DNA from: an uncultured Saprospiraceae bacterium
Lineage (GTDB): Bacteria > Bacteroidota > Bacteroidia > Chitinophagales > Saprospiraceae
Direction: 5' to 3'
Assembly: GCA_938002705.1 (NCBI GenBank)
Contig: CALLAG010000036.1
Coordinates: forward strand, 1-9,104
Length of the DNA: 9,104 nucleotides
Part shown: one piece after another, positions 1 through 7,600 of the stretch
How the letters are laid out: the number at the start of each line of letters is the position of its first letter
How positions within the stretch are numbered: position 1 is the stretch's first letter
The notes under the pieces: generated by a model
Database searches by the model: none
Seen by the model: the letters and a program-made list of their open reading frames with translations, nothing else
What the model was told of the DNA's origin: nothing
Position numbers and translations under genes: made by a program

Positions 1-2
1 AC

Positions 3-41
3 CAAAACTTAAATTTCCCTACAGGAACAGTAAGAAGATAG
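3..41 (+). CDS. Possible 3' end of an upstream gene (partial)
   Basis: The strong plus-strand terminator at 70-103 implies that a plus-strand gene ends just before it. The frame starting at base 3 reads QNLNFPTGTVRR and stops at TAG 39-41, 28 nt before the hairpin, a normal spacing. A second open frame (bases 2-64, ending VTVIYLI) would stop only 5 nt before the hairpin and reads less like a protein. Twelve residues are too few to name a family, so the call rests mostly on the terminator. Confidence 0.3.
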   Translation, partial: QNLNFPTGTVRR

Positions 42-69
42 TAACCGTAATATATTTGATTTAAAGTTG

Positions 70-103
70 AGCCGTTATCACTCTTGTGGTAATGGCTTTT
101 TTT
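70..103 (+). terminator. Rho-independent terminator of the upstream gene
   Basis: Bases 70-81 pair with 86-97 to form a 12-bp stem (ten Watson-Crick pairs and two G-U wobbles) closed by a TCTT tetraloop at 82-85. An unbroken T run follows immediately (97-103). The minus-strand side has no T run, so it works for plus-strand transcription and ends a gene lying mostly to the left of the window. Confidence 0.88.
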
Positions 104-177
104 ATAAATAAGAATAAAAATTAAAAAAACGACTTTCCATATTGCCTTATCCTATGCTTTCTTAATAATCAGGAAAA

Positions 178-335
178 GACTTATACAAATTAACCTATAA
201 AAATGCGGTAATTCGCATTATAATTTATTCCATATCTGCGTTGGAAAGCCTCGCCATAGCTAAGGCTATGTCTACTTTTTCTGCCTTGATCTGAAAAAAA
301 ATATATGAGCGATCTTATCCGCCCTTCTATAAGTC
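178..335. repeat. Long imperfect palindrome with 8-bp terminal inverted repeats (REP- or MITE-like)
   Basis: GACTTATA at 178-185 is matched by its exact reverse complement TATAAGTC at 328-335. Between them the two arms remain partly complementary: the segment around 214-236 resembles the reverse complement of about 289-312. The centre is a perfect 6-bp stem, CATAGC 255-260 and GCTATG 265-270, with a TAAG loop. The left arm also holds its own small hairpin (202-207 with 214-219, loop of six). No reading frame of note lies inside. It fits a folded non-coding element such as a REP/RAYT-type palindrome or a small non-autonomous transposable element. AAA flanks both ends, which could be a 3-bp target duplication but is too simple to prove it. 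The rest of the 104-422 gap shows no gene. Confidence 0.55.
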
Positions 336-375
336 AAATTGTATTACCCTCGAAAAAACCCATACACACATCATA

Positions 376-392
376 TAACTTTGGTACTTTTG
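376..392 (+). promoter_or_regulatory. Bacteroidota-type -7 promoter element(s) for glyS
   Basis: Two overlapping-range matches to the Bacteroidota -7 consensus TAnnTTTG are present: TAACTTTG at 376-383 and TACTTTTG at 385-392, the latter followed by CACC as is common in this phylum. Transcription from the second would start near 397-400, giving a leader of about 25 nt before the ATG at 423. No clear TTG element is visible at the -33 position for either. There is no Shine-Dalgarno motif before the start; the upstream bases are A-rich. Confidence 0.6.
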
Positions 393-422
393 CACCTTAA
401 TTACATTGAGTACCAATAAAAT

Positions 423-1964
423 ATGAAAAACGTGGATTTCAAAAGCCTTATATCACATTGCAAGGAATACGGATTTATCTTTCCATCATCAGAGATCTAT
501 GACGGACTCTCAGCAGCCTATGACTACGGGCCATTAGGGATAGAGCTTAAGAATAACATCAAGCAGTACTGGTGGAAGAGTATGGTACAGATGCATCAGA
601 ATATTGTGGGTCTAGATGCTGCTATATTCATGCATCCCAAAACATGGAAGGCATCAGGACACGTTGATGCATTCAATGATCCGATGATAGATAACAAAGA
701 TTCTAAAAAAAGATATAGAGCAGATCAACTTATAGAATCATACGCTGAGAAGATAGAAACTAAGATCCAAAAGGATGTAGATAAGGCAGCTAAGAAATTC
801 GGCGACAGTTTCGAAGAAAAACAATTCCGTGAGACCAATGGTCGTATCATCGACCGTCAGAAGAAGATAGACTATGCTATCAACACCATGAACCAGCATC
901 TTAAAGATGCCAATATGGACGGTCTTAAAGCACTTATAGAAGAACTCGAAATCGTGGATCCTGAAGGTGGCTCTCGTAACTGGACTGATGTACGTCAGTT
1001 TAATCTGATGTTCCACACACAACTAGGCGCTATCGCAGGAGAGGAAGATAAGCTATACCTCAGACCGGAGACTGCTCAGGGTATCTTCGTCAACTTCCTC
1101 AATGTGCAGAAGTCTACTCGACAGAAGCTGCCCTTCGGTATAGCACAGATAGGTAAGGCTTTCAGAAATGAGATCGTCGCTCGTCAGTTCATATTCCGTA
1201 TGAGAGAATTCGAGCAGATGGAGATGCAGTTTTTTGTCAAGCCAGGAGAAGAGATGAAGTGGTATGACTACTGGAAGCAGACAAGATTAGAATGGCATAA
1301 AGCCTTAGGCACGCCTGCGGAGAATCTAAGATTCCATGATCATGACAACTTGGCTCATTATGCTAATGCGGCTGTAGACATAGAATTTAAATTTCCATTT
1401 GGATTCCGTGAGTTAGAAGGCATTCACTCACGTACCGATTTTGATCTTAAGAGTCATCAAGAGTTATCAGGTAAGAAGTTACAATACTTCGACCCTACAG
1501 TAAATGAAAACTATGTGCCTTATGTAGTAGAGACATCTATCGGTTGTGACAGGATGTTCCTATCGCAGATAGGTCAAGCACTACGAGAAGAAACGGTTCC
1601 TGATGCTGACGGCAAAGACTCTACACGTACAGTGATGAAGTTACACCCAGCATTAGCGCCGATAAAAGCTGCTGTCATGCCGCTTCTTAAGAATAAAGAA
1701 GAATTAGTCAAAGCATCTACCGACGTATTCGACAAGCTTAAAGCTCATGTCATCTGTCAGTATGACGAGAAAGATGCCATAGGAAGAAGATACAGAAGAC
1801 AAGATGCGATAGGTACGCCGTATTCTATTACTATTGACTTTGATACATTAGAGAATAATACGGTGACTATCCGAGACAGAGACACATTAGAACAGAAAAG
1901 AGTGAAGATCGACGATGTCTCTAAGATCGTCTCTGACAGCTGTAATATCAATAATATCCTATAA
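423..1964 (+). CDS. glyS: Glycyl-tRNA synthetase, single-chain dimeric type
   Basis: Charges tRNA-Gly with glycine in the cytoplasm (ATP-dependent, class II aminoacyl-tRNA synthetase). The 513 residues match the Bacteroidota/eukaryote-like homodimeric enzyme rather than the alpha2beta2 enzyme of E. coli. Visible landmarks: the N-terminal block GFIFPSSEIYDGLSAAYDYG with class II motif 1 after it; RPETAQGIF at 214-222; motif 2 with FRNE at 247-250 and MREFEQME at 260-267; motif 3 with GCDR at 374-377. The lysine/glutamate-rich stretch around residues 100-180 is the insertion between the first block and the core. The anticodon-binding domain follows, starting near LHPALAPIK (about 404). The start is the ATG 25 nt below the predicted transcription start. 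It is the first gene of an operon with the HAD phosphatase 8 nt downstream. Length and motifs are complete, with no sign of damage. Confidence 0.97.
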   Translation: MKNVDFKSLISHCKEYGFIFPSSEIYDGLSAAYDYGPLGIELKNNIKQYWWKSMVQMHQNIVGLDAAIFMHPKTWKASGHVDAFNDPMIDNKDSKKRYRADQLIESYAEKIETKIQKDVDKAAKKFGDSFEEKQFRETNGRIIDRQKKIDYAINTMNQHLKDANMDGLKALIEELEIVDPEGGSRNWTDVRQFNLMFHTQLGAIAGEEDKLYLRPETAQGIFVNFLNVQKSTRQKLPFGIAQIGKAFRNEIVARQFIFRMREFEQMEMQFFVKPGEEMKWYDYWKQTRLEWHKALGTPAENLRFHDHDNLAHYANAAVDIEFKFPFGFRELEGIHSRTDFDLKSHQELSGKKLQYFDPTVNENYVPYVVETSIGCDRMFLSQIGQALREETVPDADGKDSTRTVMKLHPALAPIKAAVMPLLKNKEELVKASTDVFDKLKAHVICQYDEKDAIGRRYRRQDAIGTPYSITIDFDTLENNTVTIRDRDTLEQKRVKIDDVSKIVSDSCNINNIL

Positions 1965-1972
1965 GCACATTA

Positions 1973-2632
1973 ATGTCGCATCCAAAAATAAATCCAGATA
2001 AGAAAACCATCATCTTTGATTTTGGTAATGTCTTAATAGATTTAGATTTTAAGAGATGCTTTGATACATTTGAACAAGTAACAGGTCTCAGTTGGGATAT
2101 ACATAATATGCCAACTGAGATCACATCAGCCATACACAAGTATGACCGAGGTCACATCTCAGACGAAGCATTCTTGTGGACATTCCAGCAACATAACAGT
2201 ATGGCTGATCCACGCGATCTCATAAGAGCATGGAATAGTCTTATAGGTGATATTCCTCAGAAGAGATTCAGTATGCTAGAATCTCTCAGGCCTGATTATA
2301 ATCTTGTCATACTGAGCAATATCAATAACCTACACTTGAGAAAAATCCATCATTATCTCAAGAAAGCACATCAGATTACAGACTTTGAAGACAGATACTT
2401 TGACCACGTTTTCTATTCACACCTTATCGGTATGCGTAAGCCAGATGACGAGATATACCCACATGTCACAGATGTCCTATCGGTCAATAAATCTGACATC
2501 TTATTCATAGATGATCTTCCTGAGAACATAGAGGCGGCTAAGTCCTATGGTTGGCATGGACAAGTACATCATCCAGAAGACGAGATACAGCTTCTTATCC
2601 AAGACTATATAAATAAACTCTGGTCAAAGTAG
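1973..2632 (+). CDS. HAD-superfamily phosphatase, YihX-like
   Basis: A 219-residue haloacid dehalogenase-superfamily hydrolase, probably a cytoplasmic phosphatase acting on a small phosphorylated metabolite. All four HAD motifs are present: motif I FDFGNVLID with the nucleophile Asp16, having Gly-Asn where many HAD phosphatases carry the second Asp; motif II Ser115 in ILSNINN; motif III Lys156 in GMRKP; motif IV Asp180-Asp181 in FIDDLPENIEAA. The small helical cap lies between motifs I and II. The DxGNV motif, GMRKPDDEIY and IDDLPENIE resemble E. coli YihX (alpha-D-glucose-1-phosphate phosphatase), but substrate specificity in this family cannot be read from sequence. The ATG is 8 nt after the glyS stop, so the gene is almost certainly co-transcribed and perhaps translationally coupled with glyS. 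A link to tRNA charging is not implied by the sequence. Confidence 0.9.
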   Translation: MSHPKINPDKKTIIFDFGNVLIDLDFKRCFDTFEQVTGLSWDIHNMPTEITSAIHKYDRGHISDEAFLWTFQQHNSMADPRDLIRAWNSLIGDIPQKRFSMLESLRPDYNLVILSNINNLHLRKIHHYLKKAHQITDFEDRYFDHVFYSHLIGMRKPDDEIYPHVTDVLSVNKSDILFIDDLPENIEAAKSYGWHGQVHHPEDEIQLLIQDYINKLWSK

Positions 2633-2691
2633 CTTTATAGAATAGCAAATAATTAACTCTTCTTATAATCTCATCCACTGCTTAGGGATAC

Positions 2692-2732
2692 AAAAAAGGA
2701 CAGCACCCTGCGATACTGTCCTTGAAGATTTT
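2692..2732 (-). terminator. Intrinsic terminator between convergent HAD and mscS genes
   Basis: AAGGACAG at 2696-2703 pairs perfectly with CTGTCCTT at 2716-2723 around a 12-nt loop. Read on the minus strand, the stem is followed by six T residues (complement of 2692-2697), so it is a good terminator for mscS, whose stop is 25 nt before the stem. On the plus strand the stem is followed by GAAGATTTTC, a weaker T tract that may still serve the HAD gene. Confidence 0.75.
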
Positions 2733-2748
2733 CTTTCTGATTATACGT

Positions 2749-3570
2749 CTAATTCTGAGCCACCATATTGACATCCATAGTAGGATATGGTATACCGACT
2801 CCTTGCTTATCGAATTCTTTCTTGACATGTTCTTGCATATAGAATAACGTGTCCCAGTAATGCTCGCTCTTACAGAATGGTCTCGTTGCCAGATTAACAG
2901 AACTATCACCTAACTCTGCTACAACAACGCCTTGTGCTGGACTATCCAGAATGTGAGGACATGACTTACCGACTTCCATTATTATACTTCTTGCCTTATC
3001 GATACTATCATTATATCCTATCCCGAAAGTCAACTCTACACCTACATGGCCTTGACCTGATATATTAGTGATATCGTTACCAGTTACATTACTATTAGCG
3101 ATTATGATTCTCTTATTATCTAGAGTCTTCAGTGTCGTATTGAATGCATTAATAGCCTCTACAGTTCCAGTAGTCTGTCCACCACCTATCTGGACAAGAT
3201 CTCCTACCTTAAAGGGCTTAAATATCATAAGCATAACACCAGCTGCAACATGGCCCAGCGTACCATTAAGCGCCATACCCACACCGACCATCAATCCTCC
3301 AAATATTGCTAAAAACGAAGTCGTATTGACACCAAACATACTTGCCACTGACAACAGGAGCATTACTTTCAATGCGATACTGATCAATGAAGACAGAAAA
3401 GCCGCTAAAGTCTCATCCAGGCCACTTTTGTGGATGGATTGGTTAGCGACTTTGACAATTTTCTTGATTATCCAGAAACCTATTATAAGAGTAACAATTG
3501 CTAATGCTACCTTTGGTGCATATTCTATCGCCATATTGATGGCTTTGTTAGTGATATTATCTACATCCAT
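2749..3570 (-). CDS. mscS: Small-conductance mechanosensitive ion channel, MscS family
   Basis: Inner-membrane channel that opens under membrane tension to release solutes on hypo-osmotic shock. The 273 residues are close to the length of E. coli MscS. There are three predicted membrane helices at about 20-37, 58-80 and 85-113. The third is the Gly/Ala-rich pore helix (FGGLMVGVGMALNGTLGHVAAG), followed by the highly conserved FKPFKVGD at 117-124 that starts the cytoplasmic beta domain. The vestibule domain runs to the end and closes with IPYPTMDVN at 260-268, matching the FPYPQMDVNF ending of E. coli MscS. The start ATG (complement of 3568-3570) gives the family's usual short N-terminus. It stands alone: convergent with the HAD gene and divergent from recX, sharing a 98-116 bp AT-rich intergenic region with it. 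Confidence 0.95.
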   Translation of the reverse strand: MDVDNITNKAINMAIEYAPKVALAIVTLIIGFWIIKKIVKVANQSIHKSGLDETLAAFLSSLISIALKVMLLLSVASMFGVNTTSFLAIFGGLMVGVGMALNGTLGHVAAGVMLMIFKPFKVGDLVQIGGGQTTGTVEAINAFNTTLKTLDNKRIIIANSNVTGNDITNISGQGHVGVELTFGIGYNDSIDKARSIIMEVGKSCPHILDSPAQGVVVAELGDSSVNLATRPFCKSEHYWDTLFYMQEHVKKEFDKQGVGIPYPTMDVNMVAQN

Positions 3571-3686
3571 GCTTTATAATGTTATTTTATGAAATGAAGG
3601 AAATTATTAAATAGATTGTATAAAAGTCAAATTTTAAACTCAGAATAAATAATTATTGACAACATGAATTGGATATAAAAAACCTT
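3571..3686. promoter_or_regulatory. Divergent promoter region of mscS and recX
   Basis: This AT-rich spacer must carry promoters for both flanking genes, which point away from each other. I see no exact TAnnTTTG match on either strand. On the minus strand, TTTAAAATTTGAC (about 3626-3638) and a TTGACT beginning near 3629 are loose candidates for mscS. The boundaries are set by the two likely start codons, not by a motif. Confidence 0.35.
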
Positions 3687-4136
3687 ATGGACGATATAGC
3701 ACTTCAGAAATTACGAAAATACTGCGCCTATCAAGAGCGATGTCACCAAGAGGTCCGGTCTAAGTTAATAGCATTAAAAGTCTATGGTGATGACTTAGAA
3801 GAGATAATAGCTGAACTGATAAGCGAGAACTTTCTTAACGAAGAGAGATTCGCCCGTACTTTTGCCCGAGGAAAATTTCGTATGAAAATGTGGGGTAGAA
3901 ATAAGATTAAGCAACACCTTAAGATCAAAAGAGTATCAGCTTATTGCTTAAAGAAAGCAATGGAAGAGATTGAAGAAGAAGAATATATAGAAACCTTACA
4001 ATCTATCTTAAGAAAAAAAATAGATAGGCATGACAATCTGAAACCCATTATCGCAAGAGATAAAGCTATACAATACGCTATATCCAGAGGATTTGAGACT
4101 TCTATTGTCTACGATCAGATAAGGTTGATAGAGTGA
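3687..4136 (+). CDS. recX: Regulatory protein RecX
   Basis: RecX binds RecA filaments and modulates their activity in recombination and SOS induction; it is a cytoplasmic protein of tandem three-helix repeats. Evidence is the Bacteroidota RecX signature: ALQKLRKYCAYQERCHQEVR near the N-terminus, FLNEERFARTFARGKFRMKMWG in the middle repeat, IKQHLKIKRVSAYCLKKA following, and a C-terminal repeat ending in AISRGFETSIVYDQI. From ATG 3687 it is 149 residues, normal for the family. An in-frame TTG at 3669 would add six residues (MDIKNL); ATG is preferred as the commoner start. recA is not in the window, which is usual in this phylum. The stop lies 2 nt from the stop of the convergent 113-aa gene. 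Confidence 0.92.
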   Translation: MDDIALQKLRKYCAYQERCHQEVRSKLIALKVYGDDLEEIIAELISENFLNEERFARTFARGKFRMKMWGRNKIKQHLKIKRVSAYCLKKAMEEIEEEEYIETLQSILRKKIDRHDNLKPIIARDKAIQYAISRGFETSIVYDQIRLIE

Positions 4137-4138
4137 TT

Positions 4139-4480
4139 TTAGTTTAGATATCCTTTGCGGAATAATATCCCTTTCTTAGCATCGAAGCCAGGCTTTACAT
4201 TCCTGAGTAACAATGCTTGCTTGTAAGGATAACTGCGAGAATCCACAATATAAATCTTACAACCGATAGACTTACCCAGTTCCGAATGGGTATTCTTCCA
4301 TAGATATGCGATTTCTTGAGCGGTGGTATTATAATCCTTAGACCACTTACCTCCTATCACTACTTCTATAGAAAATATGCCGTTAGAAAAATTTGTAAGC
4401 TTGGAGCTTAGACCATAACCGACACGGTAAAACATGTCTGTCTCTATAAAATGCTTTCTGTTGATTTCTTCGATATTCAT
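4139..4480 (-). CDS. Hypothetical protein, 113 aa, family not recognised
   Basis: I do not recognise this protein. From the ATG at 4480 (complement) it begins MNIEEINRKHFIETDMFYRVG and is soluble, basic near the C-terminus, with an alternating pattern: a strand-like segment GIFSIEVVIGG, a helix-like TTAQEIAYLWKNTHSELGKSI, a strand KIYIVDS, and a final KKGILFRKGYLN. The frame is open up to 4549, but the extra 23 residues (MVIYKRSYISSLLWHSF...) read like chance sequence, and the MNI start is preceded by A/T-rich bases typical of local starts. There is no signal peptide or membrane helix with the MNI start. It converges on recX with only 2 nt between stop codons, so the two transcripts probably overlap. 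Codon use resembles its neighbours. It may be a lineage-restricted gene; a chance open frame is less likely but possible. Confidence 0.6.
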   Translation of the reverse strand: MNIEEINRKHFIETDMFYRVGYGLSSKLTNFSNGIFSIEVVIGGKWSKDYNTTAQEIAYLWKNTHSELGKSIGCKIYIVDSRSYPYKQALLLRNVKPGFDAKKGILFRKGYLN

Positions 4481-4556
4481 AACAATCGAAAAAAGGCAGA
4501 AACTATGCCATAATAAGCTTGATATATATGATCTTTTGTATATGACCATCAGCTTT

Positions 4557-4590
4557 CATTATAATAGTTCAAAAAAGAACTATTTTAATG
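4557..4590. promoter_or_regulatory. 14-bp dyad with A6 loop upstream of the lipoprotein gene
   Basis: Bases 4557-4570 and 4577-4590 are inverted repeats with one mismatch in 14 (perfect core AATAGTTC / GAACTATT), separated by six A residues. Neither side has a following T run, so it is not an ordinary terminator. It lies 20 nt before the ATG at 4610 and between two divergent genes. It may be an operator for a dimeric regulator or a leader hairpin affecting translation of the lipoprotein. No clear TAnnTTTG promoter was found near it; TGATCTTTTG at about 4528-4537 is a poor match. Confidence 0.5.
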
Positions 4591-4609
4591 GCTTAATAAT
4601 GCTCTATCA

Positions 4610-7600
4610 ATGAAAAAATTAAGTCTACTAGTCGTTACCCTATTCATGCTATCATGTAATCAAGAATCTACAGTCGTATCAGATGATAATGCTGATGCAT
4701 TCAGTATGTGGGTCTTTAGATCAGTTATAGATCAGCAACCCAGAATGATTACTGCCCAGTTACAAGATGATTTCTATGTCAGTTACTATACACAGAGCGG
4801 TGCATTATACAAAGCATGGAAGGGCATCGTCAATATGGAAGGTGCAGTATATGATGGCGCTCATGGCCCTCAACCTACATCTGTAGGAGACGCCTATATC
4901 GAGAATGATCCAAAGTATAGACCATGGTCATATATGACTGCTAATGGATCACTACCAGCCACTATAGATTATAGAGGTCATAGAATGATGTCCGATCAGT
5001 TCCAGTTACTCTATACGCTCACTAATCCAGAAACCAATGCATCAACCGACGTTGCAGAAACGGTATCATCTGAAATCAATGAATCAGGGCAGCTAATATT
5101 CAAGCGTTCATTCTCTATAGAAGATGGAGATACATCAGTGCCTATACACTGGAAGGGTAATGCTATCGTGATAGATAAGATCATGATAGAAAATGCAGAC
5201 AGCATGACCCTTAATGAAGAAGATGTCATAGATCAAAAAGGTAAAATCTATACAGACTATAGCATAGATATAGCAATGGATAATACTGGCACAAATGACT
5301 TAAACATTAAACTAAATAAACCTACAATTCTGGATCCTAATCTTGACAATGGATTCGATGCAGATGATAAGAGTCTACCTATCGGTGCCCAACTCATAGG
5401 TAAGCATGATTGTCGTTCTTGTCATAATGCTATGAAAAAAACCATAGGTCCCGCCTATGTATCTATAGCCAAAAAGTATGAGCATAACGATCAGAATAAT
5501 ATTATGCTTGCCAGCAAAATAAAAAAAGGTGGATCAGGTATATGGGGAGAACAAGTGATGACTCCGCATCCAGAAATAGCGGACTATGACCTCAAGGAGA
5601 TGGTCAACTATATATTCTCTCTCGCAGAATATGAAGGTGTAAAAAAAGCAGACTCAGATAATGAGATCGTTACATTCTCAGCAACACCTGTCAATGCTGA
5701 TGACCTCGTACCAGGAAGTGTTACGAGAATATATAATATTCCGAAAAACACACAGACCATACCTCAGAATCTTAATTCTATGAAGCCTATCATGGGTGGT
5801 GTAATGTCTAATTTCGGCAATCTATCAGGTAGTGACTTTAAAGATCTCGAAGATGATTTTGCACTCGTAAGTACTGGATACCTGCACATAGAACAAGAAG
5901 GACAGTATGACTTCAGACTATGGAGTGATGATGGGAGTAAGTTTTATATCAATGAAAAAGAAGTAGTTAATCACGACGGACTTCATGGCACTTCTATGAG
6001 AGAAAGCTCAGCCATGATGAAAGAGGGCTACCACCCTTTTCGCTTAGAATTCTTCCAAGGTGGTGGCGGTAAGTTCTTATCACTCAATTACAAAAAGTCA
6101 AGTTCAGATATCTGGGAAGTCGTCCCTACTAAGATGTTCATGCATGATAAGGCAGAACATAAATATATAGATGGCTTATCACTCCCTATGTCCATAGTAA
6201 CTAAGACGCCTGGTGACAAGCAAATCTTATTAGACATGCACCCATCATTTACATTAGGTCAGGCGAGACCTGATAGCTTTGAGCCAAAGGTAGGTGGTAT
6301 GGATGTGCTTCCTGATGGTAGACTCATCGTAAGTCTATGGGACGAAGAAGGAGGCGTGTATATCATGGAGAATGTAGATTCTGATAATCCCGCTGACATT
6401 AAGGCTAAGAAAATAGCACAAGGGCTCGCAGAACCTCTGGGTGTAAAAGTAGTAGATGGGAGAATCTTCATCATGCAGAAGCAAGAGATGACAGAACTCA
6501 TTGATACAAATGGCGACGATATCATAGACGAATACAGAACACACTGCGACGACTGGGGTGCATCTAACAACTTCCATGAATTCAGCTTCGGTCTTGCAGA
6601 AAAAGATGGCTACTTATATGCTAATCTATCTACAGGTATACAACCTGGTGGAGCAGGCGTAGTAGACCAGCCAAAAGATAGAGGAAGCTGTATAAAAGTA
6701 TCTGTTGCCGATGGCACAATGTCAAAAGTAGCTACAGGCCTCAGAACACCTAACGGTATAGGTGTCGGATATGGTGGTGATATATACATAGCAGATAATC
6801 AAGGAGACTGGTTACCATCGAGTAAGATCCTACATGTCAGAGAAGGTGACTGGTTCGGATCCAGAGCTGTAGACTTCGAAGGTACAGCGCAGCTCAAAGA
6901 AAAACCTCCTGTCGTATGGTTACCGCAAGATGAGATAGGTAACTCCCCTACTACACCGATAGCTATCAATGTAGGACCTTATAAGAATCAGATGATTCAT
7001 GGAGAGGTTACACATGGAGGTGTTAAGAGAGTATTCGTAGATGAAGTGAATGGCGAACTACAAGGCTGTGTATTCAGATTCATGCAAGGCATGGAAGCTG
7101 GTGTCAATAGACTCACATGGAGTCCAGATGGTAAGACCCTCTATGCTGGTGGCATCGGTAATCCTGGCAACTGGCAGCAGTCAGGTAAGAAGTGGTATGG
7201 ATTACAGAAGATGACTTATAATGATGAGAGCACATTCGAGATGCTTGCAGTACGTGCTCAATCTAATGGGATCGAAATAGAAATGACAGAAGCACTAGTA
7301 GAAGGTGATGGATGGTCTACAGATGACTACGAGATAGTACAGTGGTACTACAAACCTACCGCAGATTACGGCGGACCCAAATTAGACGAGACTACTCTCA
7401 ATGTCAAGTCAGCAAGCGTATCTGATGATCGCAAGAAAATATTCTTAGAATTAGACGGTATGAAAGAAAATCATGTCATCTATATCAGAATAAAGAATCA
7501 CTTTATCAGTGAGCAGAATCATTCTCTATGGTCTACAGAAGGCTGGTATACGATGAATCAAATACCTAATGGCAAAAACGGTAAAGTCCTCGCTAATAAT

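Noticed and set aside
202..219. Separate small hairpin AATGCG-N6-CGCATT as an independent regulatory site
   Set aside because: It lies inside the left arm of the larger palindrome at 178-335 and is better described as part of it.
3068..3592. Open frame of 174 codons on the plus strand opposite mscS
   Set aside because: It lies almost wholly antisense to a clear MscS gene, its hydrophobic composition mirrors the membrane-helix codons on the other strand, and it shows no family features.
3602..3653. AATTATT / AATAATT inverted repeat in the mscS-recX spacer
   Set aside because: Seven A/T-only bases with a long gap are expected by chance in this composition.
3664..3678. Four-codon frame (ATG to TAA) just before recX, overlapping the TTG start option
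   Set aside because: Too short to support as a leader peptide, with no attenuator-like structure around it; likely chance in AT-rich spacer.
4481..4549. N-terminal extension of the 113-aa gene to an upstream ATG
   Set aside because: The 23 extra residues look like translated spacer sequence; the internal MNI start gives a cleaner soluble protein and leaves space for a promoter.
6259..6577. Two overlapping minus-strand open frames (103 and 80 codons) inside the lipoprotein gene
   Set aside because: Both are antisense to well-conserved propeller sequence and have no plausible start context or recognisable domain.
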